Shown one piece after another: positions 24,802 through 35,360 of a stretch of DNA of 64,000 nucleotides; within the stretch, counting starts at the first letter, position 1; each line of letters opens with the position of its first letter. The stretch is taken from the NCBI GenBank assembly GCA_016927315.1, contig JAFGMV010000063.1, forward strand, positions 31,940-95,939, given 5' to 3'. The notes under the pieces were generated by a model that was not told where the DNA came from, made no database searches, and saw only the letters and a list, made by a program, of their open reading frames with translations. This stretch comes from Anaerolineales bacterium. GTDB lineage: Bacteria; Chloroflexota; Anaerolineae; Anaerolineales; Villigracilaceae. A program made the position numbers and the translations under genes.

Positions 24802-24899
24802 TGACTCTGCGAGCGGAGCGAATCAGTCACAGTGCAACAAAAAGCATATCTACCAGCCACAAGGCTGCTTCGGCGGCGGCGGCCGCCTCGCAGAGTCAT
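24802..24899. repeat. Inverted-repeat element with GC-rich hairpin, copy 1
   Basis: TGACTCTGCGAG (24802-24813) and its exact reverse complement CTCGCAGAGTCA (24887-24898) bound an 85-97-bp unit. Inside the right end is a hairpin CGGCGGC / GCCGCC. The right end, from TGCTTCGGCGGC to GCAGAGTCAT, occurs again at 27243-27275. Confidence 0.6.
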
Positions 24900-24902
24900 T
24901 AC

Positions 24903-25262
24903 TTAGCATCCATTACATTCACTCAAATAGCGCAGGAAGCGGTTGTTCTCATCGACCAGGATGACCTTGGGATCAATCTGCCGGTCAGTCAATTCGAAAC
25001 CCATGATGATGATCTCGTCGCCGGCATGGATCAGGTGGGCGGCGGCGCCGTTCATGGTGATCTGACCGGTCCCGCGCTCCCCGGCGATGACATAGGTCTC
25101 CAGGCGGGCGCCGGAGGTATTGCTGACTACCAGCACTTTCTCGCCCGGCCAGATGCCGACGCGTTCGATCAGGTCGATGTCGATGGTGATACTGCCGATG
25201 TAGTTCAAATCGGCCTGGGTGACTGCGGCTTTATGAATTTTCGAGCGTAAAAGCCAGCGCAT
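24903..25262 (-). CDS. panD: Aspartate 1-decarboxylase (pyruvoyl enzyme)
   Basis: A 119-residue PanD. It makes beta-alanine from aspartate for pantothenate and CoA. The self-cleavage site IGSITID is present (Gly23-Ser24, giving the pyruvoyl group on the new beta/alpha junction), as are the conserved opening MRWLLRSKIHKAAVTQADLN and the NGAAAHL motif. Length is normal. Unusually it lies between the two halves of an ABC exporter and no other pantothenate gene (panB, panC) is nearby. Confidence 0.97.
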   Translation of the reverse strand: MRWLLRSKIHKAAVTQADLNYIGSITIDIDLIERVGIWPGEKVLVVSNTSGARLETYVIAGERGTGQITMNGAAAHLIHAGDEIIIMGFELTDRQIDPKVILVDENNRFLRYLSECNGC

Positions 25263-25337
25263 AAGTACTCCTGGTGATCGGTGATTGGTGATTGGTTACC
25301 CGGAAAAGTAATCCCAGCTCACCAATTTCCCAAAGTA

Positions 25338-27140
<1,803 letters not shown>

Positions 27141-27242
27141 AGATGCCTATTCTATCACTAACCACGGATGATTTTACAGAGCCCCCAGGGCGAAGCAGTC
27201 TCCTGGCTGAGGGTACGTTTTTGTTTCTATATGCGATGGGGA

Positions 27243-27275
27243 TGCTTCGGCGGCTGTGGCCGCCTGGCAGAGTCA
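27243..27275. repeat. GC-rich hairpin repeat, copy 2 (right end only)
   Basis: TGCTTCGGCGGC, then TGTGGCCGCCT and GCAGAGTCAT, matching the right end of the element at 24802-24899 with only a few differences. The left arm is not present. Confidence 0.55.
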
Positions 27276-27365
27276 TGGTAACTGTGGGGCTGCTGACCGC
27301 TGTACTGCTCGCGGTCTCTTCTTTTTACCCCCACCAGGAAAGCATGCCGGTCATTGTTCCATGGC

Positions 27366-28355
27366 TTATGTATCCGGGGGCGCTTCAGGCATTACAGCAC
27401 TGACAACCATACCGCGTCCTCTTTGTTTGGACCGGTATACGCACTCATCTGCAGCTTTCATGAGTGCTTCTGTAGTTTCCCCGTTTTCAGGATAGTAAGC
27501 GATACCGGCACTGAACGAGAGCACAATGGGTGGGTCGCCGGGGATGGGGGTGGCTTTGGCCTCATCCAGCAGCCCCTGCACCAGGACGCCACCACGTTCC
27601 GGGTCGACGCCCTGCAGGATCAGGACAAACTCGTCCCCGCCGTAACGGAAGAGCAGGTCGATGGTGCGCAGGTCAGCTTTGATGCGTTTTACGAATGTAA
27701 CCAGCACATCATCCCCCCGGGCATGCCCGCAGGTATCGTTGATTTCCTTGAAGTGATCCAGGTCGATAAAGACCAGGGCAAAACTGTATTCGTATATCTG
27801 GGCGCGTTTCAGTTCTTCGTTCAGCCGCAGGTCGAGAGCCCGCCGCGAGAAAGCCCCGGTCAGGTGGTCATACATCCCGGAGCTGTATTCGGCTGGCTGG
27901 ACCTCCCGCAGCCTGGCGCTAAGCAGGCGCATCAGATCGACGCCCACATCCGGGATGGCATCCAGCAGCCGCTGGAATTTATCCTTGGAGAGACTCCTGA
28001 CCCGGGTTTTGGAGATGGCGGCCACGCTGGCGGTGCGCTGGATGTCCTCCAGCAGGGCGATCTCACCCACCACCTGCCCGGGATAACGGAAGGTGAGCAG
28101 TTTGGGATCGTCCAGGCTGCCCTGCAGGATGGCCAGGACTCCGGCTTCGATCCAGCAGACCTTGTCGGCGGCATCCCCCTGGATGAACAGGATCTCCCCC
28201 GGTACGAGTTCCTCTTCCTGCCCGTAGGTCTCGATGAATTTCTCGAGGGAAGAGGCGGTGATGGTCTCGGAACTACCGGGCTGCTTGGGCAGATGCTCGT
28301 AGGATGCCTGGAATTTCTCAAAGATGGGTTGGGAGAGGAATTGGGATGCAGTCAT
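27366..28355 (-). CDS. Cyclic-nucleotide-binding domain fused to GGDEF diguanylate cyclase
   Basis: A roughly 329-residue signalling protein. Residues about 35-155 form a CNB (Crp-like) domain whose phosphate-binding cassette GEIALLEDIQRTASV keeps the Glu and Arg needed to hold cAMP or cGMP. Residues about 165-320 form a GGDEF domain (HLTGAFSRRAL; FIDLDHFKEIND; RYGGDEFVLIL), with intact active site and an RTID inhibitory I-site five residues before GGDEF. So it likely makes c-di-GMP under control of another cyclic nucleotide, with product inhibition. The start is set at ATG 28355 (MTASQFLSQ). Confidence 0.9.
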   Translation of the reverse strand: MTASQFLSQPIFEKFQASYEHLPKQPGSSETITASSLEKFIETYGQEEELVPGEILFIQGDAADKVCWIEAGVLAILQGSLDDPKLLTFRYPGQVVGEIALLEDIQRTASVAAISKTRVRSLSKDKFQRLLDAIPDVGVDLMRLLSARLREVQPAEYSSGMYDHLTGAFSRRALDLRLNEELKRAQIYEYSFALVFIDLDHFKEINDTCGHARGDDVLVTFVKRIKADLRTIDLLFRYGGDEFVLILQGVDPERGGVLVQGLLDEAKATPIPGDPPIVLSFSAGIAYYPENGETTEALMKAADECVYRSKQRGRGMVVSAVMPEAPPDT

Positions 28356-28700
28356 GACCACTCGGTTTCTTGTGAATAGGGACTTTTGGATTGTAGCACA
28401 GGATTTTTGTTTGAAGACCCGTTTTCTTGGTCGTTCCCATGGATGTTTTCGGGTCGGATGTGTTGCTCTGTGCGGCGCACACCAGCGCCTTGCTCCTTGT
28501 GTCCATAACACGCCGAGCGAAGCAAAGCAGACTCAACGCGTGAGGAAATGTTTTATATTACCATGAGGCTGCTGATCGCGGCACACGTTACTGAGAAAAA
28601 GGCGATAAAGACTCGCCACTTAAGGAATGCTTCCGATCAGTGCGGGGCGCAAGCTCAATGATTGTTACCAGAACCTTACCTGGGCGCTGCATAAAGCATA

Positions 28701-28728
28701 ACGCCCGGAAAGCAGAATTTCCGGGCGT
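28701..28728. terminator. Hairpin after tex
   Basis: ACGCCCGGAAA (28701-28711), 6-nt loop, TTTCCGGGCGT (28718-28728), a perfect 11-bp stem 52 nt after the tex stop on the minus strand. The T-tract is poor. Confidence 0.65.
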
Positions 28729-28779
28729 GTTCTCAGAGGAACCAGGCTGAAAGATTACGGCAAATGCAGCGCCGGATTA

Positions 28780-30909
28780 TTATTCAATCCATCCCAGACC
28801 GATGCGGCCGCGTTCGGGTTCGACTTTCAGTATTTCGACTTCCAGGATATCCCCCACTTTCAATACCGTCCCGTGGGGGATCTGGCTGCGGTGCAGCAGG
28901 CCGTCCTGTTTGACGCCGATGTCGATAAAAGCGCCAAAATCGACCACGTTACGGACGGTGCCCTGCAGGGTCAGGCCCTGGGCCAGGTCTTCCATCTTGA
29001 GTACATCCGTGCGCAGGATGGGCGCCGGGGTCTGGTCACGCGGGTCGCGACCCGGACGCACCAGCTGCTCAAGGATGTCGTTCAACGTCGGGAGACCGCA
29101 GTCCAGGTCGGCTGCCAGGCTCTCAAGCGGGGTTTGGACGGTCAGGGTCTCAATGGCGGTTTTGCGTTCTTCCGGTGAAGAGGCCGGGGTGAGGCCGGCG
29201 CGGGACAGCAGGGCCTTGGCGATCCCATATGATTCAGGGTGAATGGCGGAGGCGTCCAGCGGGTTGTTCCCTTCCCTGATGCGCATGAAGCCCACGGCCT
29301 GTTGGTACGCTTTGGGACCAAGGCCGCTGACCTTTCGCAGTTCTTCCCGGGCTCGAAAGACCCCGTTGGCATCGCGGTGGGCGACAAGCGCTTCGGCCAG
29401 CTTGGGGCCCACACCAGCCACATGGGTCAGTAGGGCCGGGCTGGCCGTATTGACATCCACGCCGACAGCGTTCACTACACTTTCCACCACACCATCGAGC
29501 GCATGGTTGAGGGCGGTCTGGTCGACATCGTGCTGGTACATACCGACGCCGATCGATTTAGGATCGATCTTGACCAGTTCTGCCAGCGGGTCCTGTGCCC
29601 GGCGGGCGATCGAGACCGCCCCGCGGATGGAGACATCCAGGTTGGGGAATTCTTGGCGGGCCAGTGGGCTGGCGCTGTACACCGAAGCCCCGGCCTCGTT
29701 TACGATCAGGTATTTGACTGCTTCGGTCCCGCTGGTCAATTCGGCAGCCAGCTGTTCGGTCTCGCGGGAAGCGGTCCCATTCCCGATCGTGATCAGGGTG
29801 ACGTGGTGACGGTTGATCATTTCTTGCAGCAGTTCCAGGGCTGCAATCCATTTGTTATGGGGGGCGTGCGGATAGATGGTACCGGTATCGAGCAGCTTGC
29901 CGGTCGGGTCTACTACTGCCACTTTAGAGCCGGTGCGGAAGCCGGGGTCGATGCCCAGGACGGTGTGGTTTGCCAGGGGGGGCTGAGAGAGCAGGGCGCG
30001 CAGGTTGGTGGCAAAGACATTGATGGCATGCCCGTCTGATTTTTCAGAGAGTTCACGGCGCACATCCCGTTCAATGGCTGGCAGCAGCAGTCGCTCGGCT
30101 GCGTCACGGATGGCCAGTTCGAGCTGGTCAGCTGCCGGGCTGAGCAGGTTGGCCGGGAACTCATCATCCACGACCGTGCGCCAGTCGCGTTCGTTGATGG
30201 TAACCCTGGCGCGCAGGATCTTTTCTTTCTCCCCGCGGTTGATGGCCAGGATCTGGTGCGGCTGCAGCCGGTCGATGCGGGTTTCAAACTCGTAATAGGA
30301 TTCGTAGACGCCTTTTTCGTCGACAGCCTTGTCGATCTTTTCAACGCTCAGGGTAGCCCATTTGAGCGCTTTATCACGAACGGACTGGCGTACTACTGCA
30401 CTGTCGCTGATCTGTTCGGCGACGATGTCGCGGGCGCCCTGCAGAGCATCTTCGATGCTCCCAACTTCATCACTCAGGTAACCGGCGGCGATTTCCTCCA
30501 TGGGGCGGTCGCCGCGCGGCTGTTTGAGAATCAATTCAGCCAGAGGTTCGAGGCCTTTTTCGCGGGCTGCCATGGCGCGGGTACGCCGTTTAGGCTTGTA
30601 AGGGGCATACAGGTCTTCCAGTCGGGTCAGGGTCTCAGCGGCCCCGATCTCTGCCCGCAGTTCATCGGTCAGTTTGCCCTGTTCTTCAATGGAAGCCAGG
30701 ATGGTCGTCCGCCGCTCATCGATCGCCCGCAGGCGGACGATCTCATCTGCGATCATGCGCACCTGCTCATCATCGAGTGAACCGGTCATCTCTTTGCGGT
30801 AACGGGCGATAAAGGGGACAGTATTGCCGTCGTCCAACAGCTTGACGACGGAAGAAACCTGGGTTGGTTTGACATTAAGTTGGGAAGCGATAAGTTCTGC
30901 GTGAGTCAT
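28780..30909 (-). CDS. tex: Tex-family RNA-binding transcription accessory protein
   Basis: A 709-residue Tex protein, with the family order: N-terminal helical part, YqgF/RNase-H-like domain (VLGIDPGFRTGSKVAVVD, near residue 320), helix-hairpin-helix motifs (about 490-560, HVAGVGPKLAEALVAHRD; VSGLGPKAYQQAVGF) and a C-terminal S1 RNA-binding domain (about 640-709, GTVRNVVDFGAFIDIGVKQD). Tex binds nucleic acid and affects transcription and toxin expression in several bacteria. TAGAAT lies 7 nt before the ATG and no Shine-Dalgarno sequence is present, so it may be leaderless. Confidence 0.96.
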   Translation of the reverse strand: MTHAELIASQLNVKPTQVSSVVKLLDDGNTVPFIARYRKEMTGSLDDEQVRMIADEIVRLRAIDERRTTILASIEEQGKLTDELRAEIGAAETLTRLEDLYAPYKPKRRTRAMAAREKGLEPLAELILKQPRGDRPMEEIAAGYLSDEVGSIEDALQGARDIVAEQISDSAVVRQSVRDKALKWATLSVEKIDKAVDEKGVYESYYEFETRIDRLQPHQILAINRGEKEKILRARVTINERDWRTVVDDEFPANLLSPAADQLELAIRDAAERLLLPAIERDVRRELSEKSDGHAINVFATNLRALLSQPPLANHTVLGIDPGFRTGSKVAVVDPTGKLLDTGTIYPHAPHNKWIAALELLQEMINRHHVTLITIGNGTASRETEQLAAELTSGTEAVKYLIVNEAGASVYSASPLARQEFPNLDVSIRGAVSIARRAQDPLAELVKIDPKSIGVGMYQHDVDQTALNHALDGVVESVVNAVGVDVNTASPALLTHVAGVGPKLAEALVAHRDANGVFRAREELRKVSGLGPKAYQQAVGFMRIREGNNPLDASAIHPESYGIAKALLSRAGLTPASSPEERKTAIETLTVQTPLESLAADLDCGLPTLNDILEQLVRPGRDPRDQTPAPILRTDVLKMEDLAQGLTLQGTVRNVVDFGAFIDIGVKQDGLLHRSQIPHGTVLKVGDILEVEILKVEPERGRIGLGWIE

Positions 30910-30981
30910 AGCGGAGATTCTAACATGAAGGTCTTCAATCTAACCACGGGAAGTTCCAATTTTTAAGGTTGTGGGATAAAA

Positions 30982-31015
30982 AGGACACATGGGTGGGGTG
31001 AACCCGGCGTGTCCC
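30982..31015 (-). terminator. Possible terminator after the small lipoprotein gene
   Basis: On the minus strand AGGGACAC ... GTGTCCT, with an inner GGGT/ACCC stem, followed by TTTTTAT. Confidence 0.5.
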
Positions 31016-31039
31016 TCACATACAGCGAAACAGTCTTAC

Positions 31040-31198
31040 TCAATGTTTCGGAGTTATTCTCTCCCTGAGTGTCTGCAGGCCGATCACTGCCAGCATCAGC
31101 AGCATCCCCAAGGGTATTCTGGAGCGGGAGCATTCTGGCTTGCAGGAGGATAACAGTATGACAATCACTGCTACCAAAAGAAGTCGTTGTATCTTCAT
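31040..31198 (-). CDS. Small putative lipoprotein, 52 residues
   Basis: A short frame from ATG 31198. The product opens MKIQRLLLVAVIVILLSSCK: two basic residues, a hydrophobic run and the lipobox LSSC, a standard lipoprotein signal. It continues with a second hydrophobic stretch (IPLGMLLMLAVIGL) and a basic tail ending at a TGA at 31040. A terminator-like hairpin follows 25 nt later, which supports a real transcript. The Shine-Dalgarno sequence is weak. No family recognised. Confidence 0.42.
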   Translation of the reverse strand: MKIQRLLLVAVIVILLSSCKPECSRSRIPLGMLLMLAVIGLQTLRERITPKH

Positions 31199-31256
31199 GT
31201 AGATACATCTTGTTTCTTCAATACTTTTTGCCTGGCTGAGGGCTGGCAGCCCTTTT

Positions 31257-32792
31257 TCATTCGTTTACGGGTATGTTGTTATTGTAGAGCATCACAAGTT
31301 GGTGGTGCGAGGGTACTCTTTCCAGAAAACTTCTGCGATCTTCTTCGTTCTCAATCTTTTCAGCTTGTACGATCAACAGCGCATGAGCCTTTTCAAGCAG
31401 TGGCCGGGCGCTCTGGTCTCTGGTAGTATCCAGTATCTGATAACAGGTCAGTTAGATCCAATACGGATCCAATGTGCCATCCAGGGAATTCGTCTCCAGA
31501 TGGGTCAGGATTTCTTCGACCAATTCCAGCGCCTGCGCAGGTTGATCCTGATGCAAAGCCAGCCTTGCCAACCCGGAAATTGGGTCTACCGCCAGAAAAT
31601 ACTGGTCGTTATCTCGCCAGATTTCGACTGCCTGCAGATAAGCCTCTTTGGCTGCCTGCAATTGTTCCAGTTCGACCAAAGCATGTCCCTTAATGGTCAA
31701 TGCAACCGCCCGGGAATAGCGTTCCTTCATATTACTGGTAGTCTCGAGAGCCTGTTGGCAGTAATTGAGGGCGGCTGAGGCATCTCCCAACAGGTGTAAA
31801 AGCGCTCCCAGAAAAGCCAGTACGATACCCTGTCCCTGCCGACAACCGATTTGTTGGAATATCTAAAGAGCTCTTTCAGAATGGGCCTTTGCTTCAGAGA
31901 AACGTCCCAGTTGGGACAGCGCATAACTGAGGTTATCGAGCGTGCTGCTTTCCAGGCGTAAATTCCCCAGTTCCCGAAATATTTCAAGTGCTTCCAGGTG
32001 GCGTTCGATTGCAGTACTGTAATTTCCCTGGTCTGCCAAAACCAGACCCAGGTTAGTAAGTGCGGTTCCTTCGCTCTCCAGTTTATTGATCGTGCGGTTG
32101 ATTTCCAGAGCCTGTTCGATGTTATGGATTGCCTGTTCAAACGATCCCTTTTCGTAAGCTACCAATCCCAGACTGTTCAGGGACCTGGCCTCCCCATCTT
32201 TATGGTTTAGTTTCCTGAAACTATCGAGCGCCCGGGTAAAAAGCTCTTTTACCGTTATATTTTCACCCGTATAGTAGCTGATATTTCCCAGGTTCTGCAG
32301 ACATTCAGCCTCAATCTCTTCAGCTTTTTGTTGTTGGGCAACTTCCAATCCGTTTTGAAGTAGCGACTGGGCTTCAGGATATTGTCCCATCCGCAATTTG
32401 ACAATACCTTGATGGCATAAGTTACGTGCCAGGGCAGTTTGACCTCCGGAATTTCGGGTGTGCTGAGCAGCACGTTGCAGCCATTTTTCGTAGAGATTGT
32501 AGAGACCGCGGCTCATCAAGAAAGAATGCAGATTATGGACAGTCTGTATGAGCAGGTCTTCATATTCATGCTGGTCAGCAAGTTCCAGGGCCGCCAGCAG
32601 GTTGTTCAACTCGTGGTCCAGCGCCTGGTGATCTTCCATCTTATCCATTACCAGTTTGGAAAAGTAAACCAGGTAATTTTCAATGGTTTCCGGTGCTGCT
32701 GGCTGCAGGTGGGCATAGTCATAAATGGATTGGTGCAGGCTGTACCGACCGGGTGCAGCACATTCCACCAGGCCGCCATCTGTCAGGGTGTT
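31257..32792 (-). pseudogene. TPR-repeat C-terminal part of a large regulator, pseudogene
   Basis: One minus-strand frame, interrupted by TAG at 31863-31865 and TAA at 31452-31454, encodes many tetratricopeptide repeats (for example ARSLNSLGLVAYEKGSFEQA and GTALTNLGLVLADQGNYSTA). It opens with LVECAAPGRYSLHQSIYDYA, the junction typical of the winged-helix end of NB-ARC/AAA ATPase-TPR regulators. An in-frame stop at 32793 and the absence of any ATPase sequence further upstream show that the N-terminal half is gone. So it is the truncated, stop-ridden remnant of an AfsR/MalT-like regulator. Confidence 0.8.
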
Positions 32793-33008
32793 TTAATACA
32801 GGCAGGCCGGCGCCGAGGATACACTTACCTGGACCCTATCAGACCAACAGCAGTAAATTCCACTGTTTTCAGCTATACGAGGTCACTTGTCGTATCACCT
32901 GATGTAAAGAATCGTCCACCAATGTCAATAATTAGTGGATGTTTCTTTGCGGAAGGTCATGCTGGAGATTGATTTTAATCAATGCCTGGATGGAATCCGG
33001 AAGAACGC

Positions 33009-34784
33009 CTATTGGATGGGCACTTTTTGTAAATAACAACCATCGAGTTGGTAAATACTTGCCCCAGGCGTATAGAAAACCAGCCTGTACCAGTCCGGGT
33101 GCTGGTCCAGGGTGGCCTTCCTGAAACTTTCTTCCATACTGCTTACATAGACATACTCAATTCCTCGTTCACACAGCTCGGTGAGGGTGATTTCCAGACC
33201 GAAATCAGCGGTAAATGGAAAAAGAACGGACTGCCGGCTAGTTAGGGGGGTGATCCACGAACCGGCGTCGGTTGCCACGATACTGTCTGGAGATGGGTGC
33301 ATAAATACATCCATTTGCCGGCTGGAAATGGCTATCCGGATGTCATCAAACAGGGATTTGTCTAACCAGGTAATGGCCAGAAGATCATCCTGCTTCACAT
33401 ACTGGCAGCAGTCAGAGGGATGTGAATCGTGGCGGATGAAGACATACGACATCCAAACGACAGCCAGGGCGCCTGCCACGCGAATGGCATTTCGGGAAAA
33501 TTGGTGTTCCGTGTGGAAATAATCTGCTATCACTGAAAATCCGAGACCTCCGAAAAAGGCCAGGGGGATGCCAAGACTCATTTCTACGATCAGACGGTCT
33601 AGCAAGGTTTGTCCCCCATAAGCGCCCAACTGCTGCGGGACGGGTATGAATAAGAGAACAAACAGTTGCAGTACCGTAAGGAGCACCGAAAAAGTGAATT
33701 GGGGATATTTATAGTAGGAAAAGGACAGCAGGGATACGGCGAGTAAAGTCATTGGCAGGTAGCTTCCCAGGTAGGGTTCGAAAACCAGGTTCAGTGTTTT
33801 ATTCCCGGATACGATGGACAAGAGACCCACCAGACAGGCAGTAACCAGCAGCAGGCAGATGCGCCGCCACTGGGGGCTGATTCTTACCCAATATCTGCCT
33901 GCAAAAAAACCTATGAGGGTGGCGACAATGAAAAAGAGGATGCGCGTATGGAAAGCGACCGAGAGCAGTAGGCCGGACGCCGCCAGCGCCCATCTGAAAA
34001 TCCTGTTTGGGGTCTTGAAGCTGAGTACTCCCAGGCCGAACTGGAACGCCAGCAGTGCAGACAATGCGGGATATTTCCCCCAATTGACGGCATGAGCGGG
34101 CATGGCCCAGGCCCATCCCATCAGGAATACAGTTACAAGCGCCGCTGCATTATTACAGGTTTGCCTGCGGATAACATAATAGAGGGGAAGCGGCAAACAA
34201 GCCAGTACAATTTGCCCCCAGACCAGCATTAACCTGGCAGCATCCATCTCAAACCAGGTTACAAGTCCCGCCAGGGTAAAATGATAACCAATGTGATAAT
34301 ATTTTTTCAGGATCAGCCAAAAGCCCGACAGACTGGAGTGATCCTCGAAGATGTCCACCATCATATGGATCAATTGGTAGTGCCGGGGCGAATCGAAATA
34401 GGGAGGCATCAACAGTGCGGACAAAAACGCCAGGCGGATAAGGATGGAGGCGAGCAGAACGCCAATCAGGATCAATGTCCAGCGCGTTTCTGAATGGGTA
34501 AAAAAGGAATTTCTGTGTTTGTAAAGCACACAAATGCTCCAATAGAGCAAAACCGCAGCAGCGGCCAATAAAAACTTGTTTCCCACCCATTTACTGATCA
34601 TCGCAGCAAGCAAAAGAACCAATGGCGCCCCACTGACACTCAGGGAGAAAGCTTCACTGAGGGGTAAGCTATTTCCTGTTAGGCGGCTCAAAATCGCAGT
34701 CAGTAAGAGATAACAAAAAAATAAAACTACCAGTAAAGGGACAGCAACCGTCCAGTGGGTTATCAATCCTGAGAAAAGCATCAT
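33009..34784 (-). CDS. Large polytopic membrane protein, GT-C glycosyltransferase-like
   Basis: A 591-residue protein with about 11-13 hydrophobic segments in residues 10-460 and a soluble C-terminal domain (about 465-591). An acidic/His-containing loop after the third segments (MPPYFDSPRHYQLIHMMVDI, near residue 127) sits where GT-C enzymes place their metal and lipid-phosphate-sugar site, so it may transfer a sugar from a polyprenyl carrier. The family is not certain. The gene is 18 nt downstream of the membrane-anchored protein at 34803, suggesting one operon. Confidence 0.65.
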   Translation of the reverse strand: MMLFSGLITHWTVAVPLLVVLFFCYLLLTAILSRLTGNSLPLSEAFSLSVSGAPLVLLLAAMISKWVGNKFLLAAAAVLLYWSICVLYKHRNSFFTHSETRWTLILIGVLLASILIRLAFLSALLMPPYFDSPRHYQLIHMMVDIFEDHSSLSGFWLILKKYYHIGYHFTLAGLVTWFEMDAARLMLVWGQIVLACLPLPLYYVIRRQTCNNAAALVTVFLMGWAWAMPAHAVNWGKYPALSALLAFQFGLGVLSFKTPNRIFRWALAASGLLLSVAFHTRILFFIVATLIGFFAGRYWVRISPQWRRICLLLVTACLVGLLSIVSGNKTLNLVFEPYLGSYLPMTLLAVSLLSFSYYKYPQFTFSVLLTVLQLFVLLFIPVPQQLGAYGGQTLLDRLIVEMSLGIPLAFFGGLGFSVIADYFHTEHQFSRNAIRVAGALAVVWMSYVFIRHDSHPSDCCQYVKQDDLLAITWLDKSLFDDIRIAISSRQMDVFMHPSPDSIVATDAGSWITPLTSRQSVLFPFTADFGLEITLTELCERGIEYVYVSSMEESFRKATLDQHPDWYRLVFYTPGASIYQLDGCYLQKVPIQ

Positions 34785-34802
34785 CGCGAGAGGGCCAATG
34801 TT

Positions 34803-35354
34803 TTAGTCGTTTGGATAAGAGACGCCAGCGCCTTCTGTCGGGGTGGATGTCGGTTCAGCTGTGTCGGTTTTAATCGGAGTCGCGGTTGCTGTTCCTGTTG
34901 GCGTTTCAGTAAAAGCTGTCCTGGTGGCGACAGCCTGTGGAGTTTCTTCTGATGGAATCACAAACGATCCTTCTGCAAGGAGGATATCTGAACCGGAGTA
35001 CACAAAGATCTTTATGGGTGTTCCCGGGTCAATCGCCGGACCGGTACAGAGCATGGTATCTGGAGAGACTTCAACGGTTTCACACAAAAATGTGTCGAGG
35101 CTCGCATTCGCCTGTACCTGCAAATAAATTCCCTCTTCTGTCAGTTTATTCCTGATGTTAATCAGGGATTGTTCCTCACTGTATCCAAACGAAATCAGGC
35201 ATAGTTCCTTGTTCTTACTAGCACAGGTAACAAGAGCCAGATTCTTTAGGCCTTGTATACTCGAAGAATCCCTGAGACCCAGGTAGATAAAGACCCCTGA
35301 AGCTGCCATGAGCAAAACGGCAATGACAATCAGGATACGTCTATCGATGTCCAT
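34803..35354 (-). CDS. Membrane-anchored protein with Thr/Pro-rich tail
   Basis: A 183-residue protein with an N-terminal anchor (about residues 6-26), an extracytoplasmic domain containing four cysteines (VTCASKNKELC; FLCETV; MLCTGP) that could form disulfides, and a low-complexity Thr/Pro/Ala-rich C-terminus (about 138-183) that looks like an extended or glycosylated linker. No family recognised. It lies between hutU (7 nt upstream gene end) and the GT-C-like protein, all on the minus strand. Confidence 0.65.
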   Translation of the reverse strand: MDIDRRILIVIAVLLMAASGVFIYLGLRDSSSIQGLKNLALVTCASKNKELCLISFGYSEEQSLINIRNKLTEEGIYLQVQANASLDTFLCETVEVSPDTMLCTGPAIDPGTPIKIFVYSGSDILLAEGSFVIPSEETPQAVATRTAFTETPTGTATATPIKTDTAEPTSTPTEGAGVSYPND

Positions 35355-35360
35355 AGTTTC

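Noticed and set aside
27354..28379. 341-codon plus-strand frame opposite the CNB-GGDEF gene
   Set aside because: Shadow of a gene with intact GGDEF and CNB motifs.
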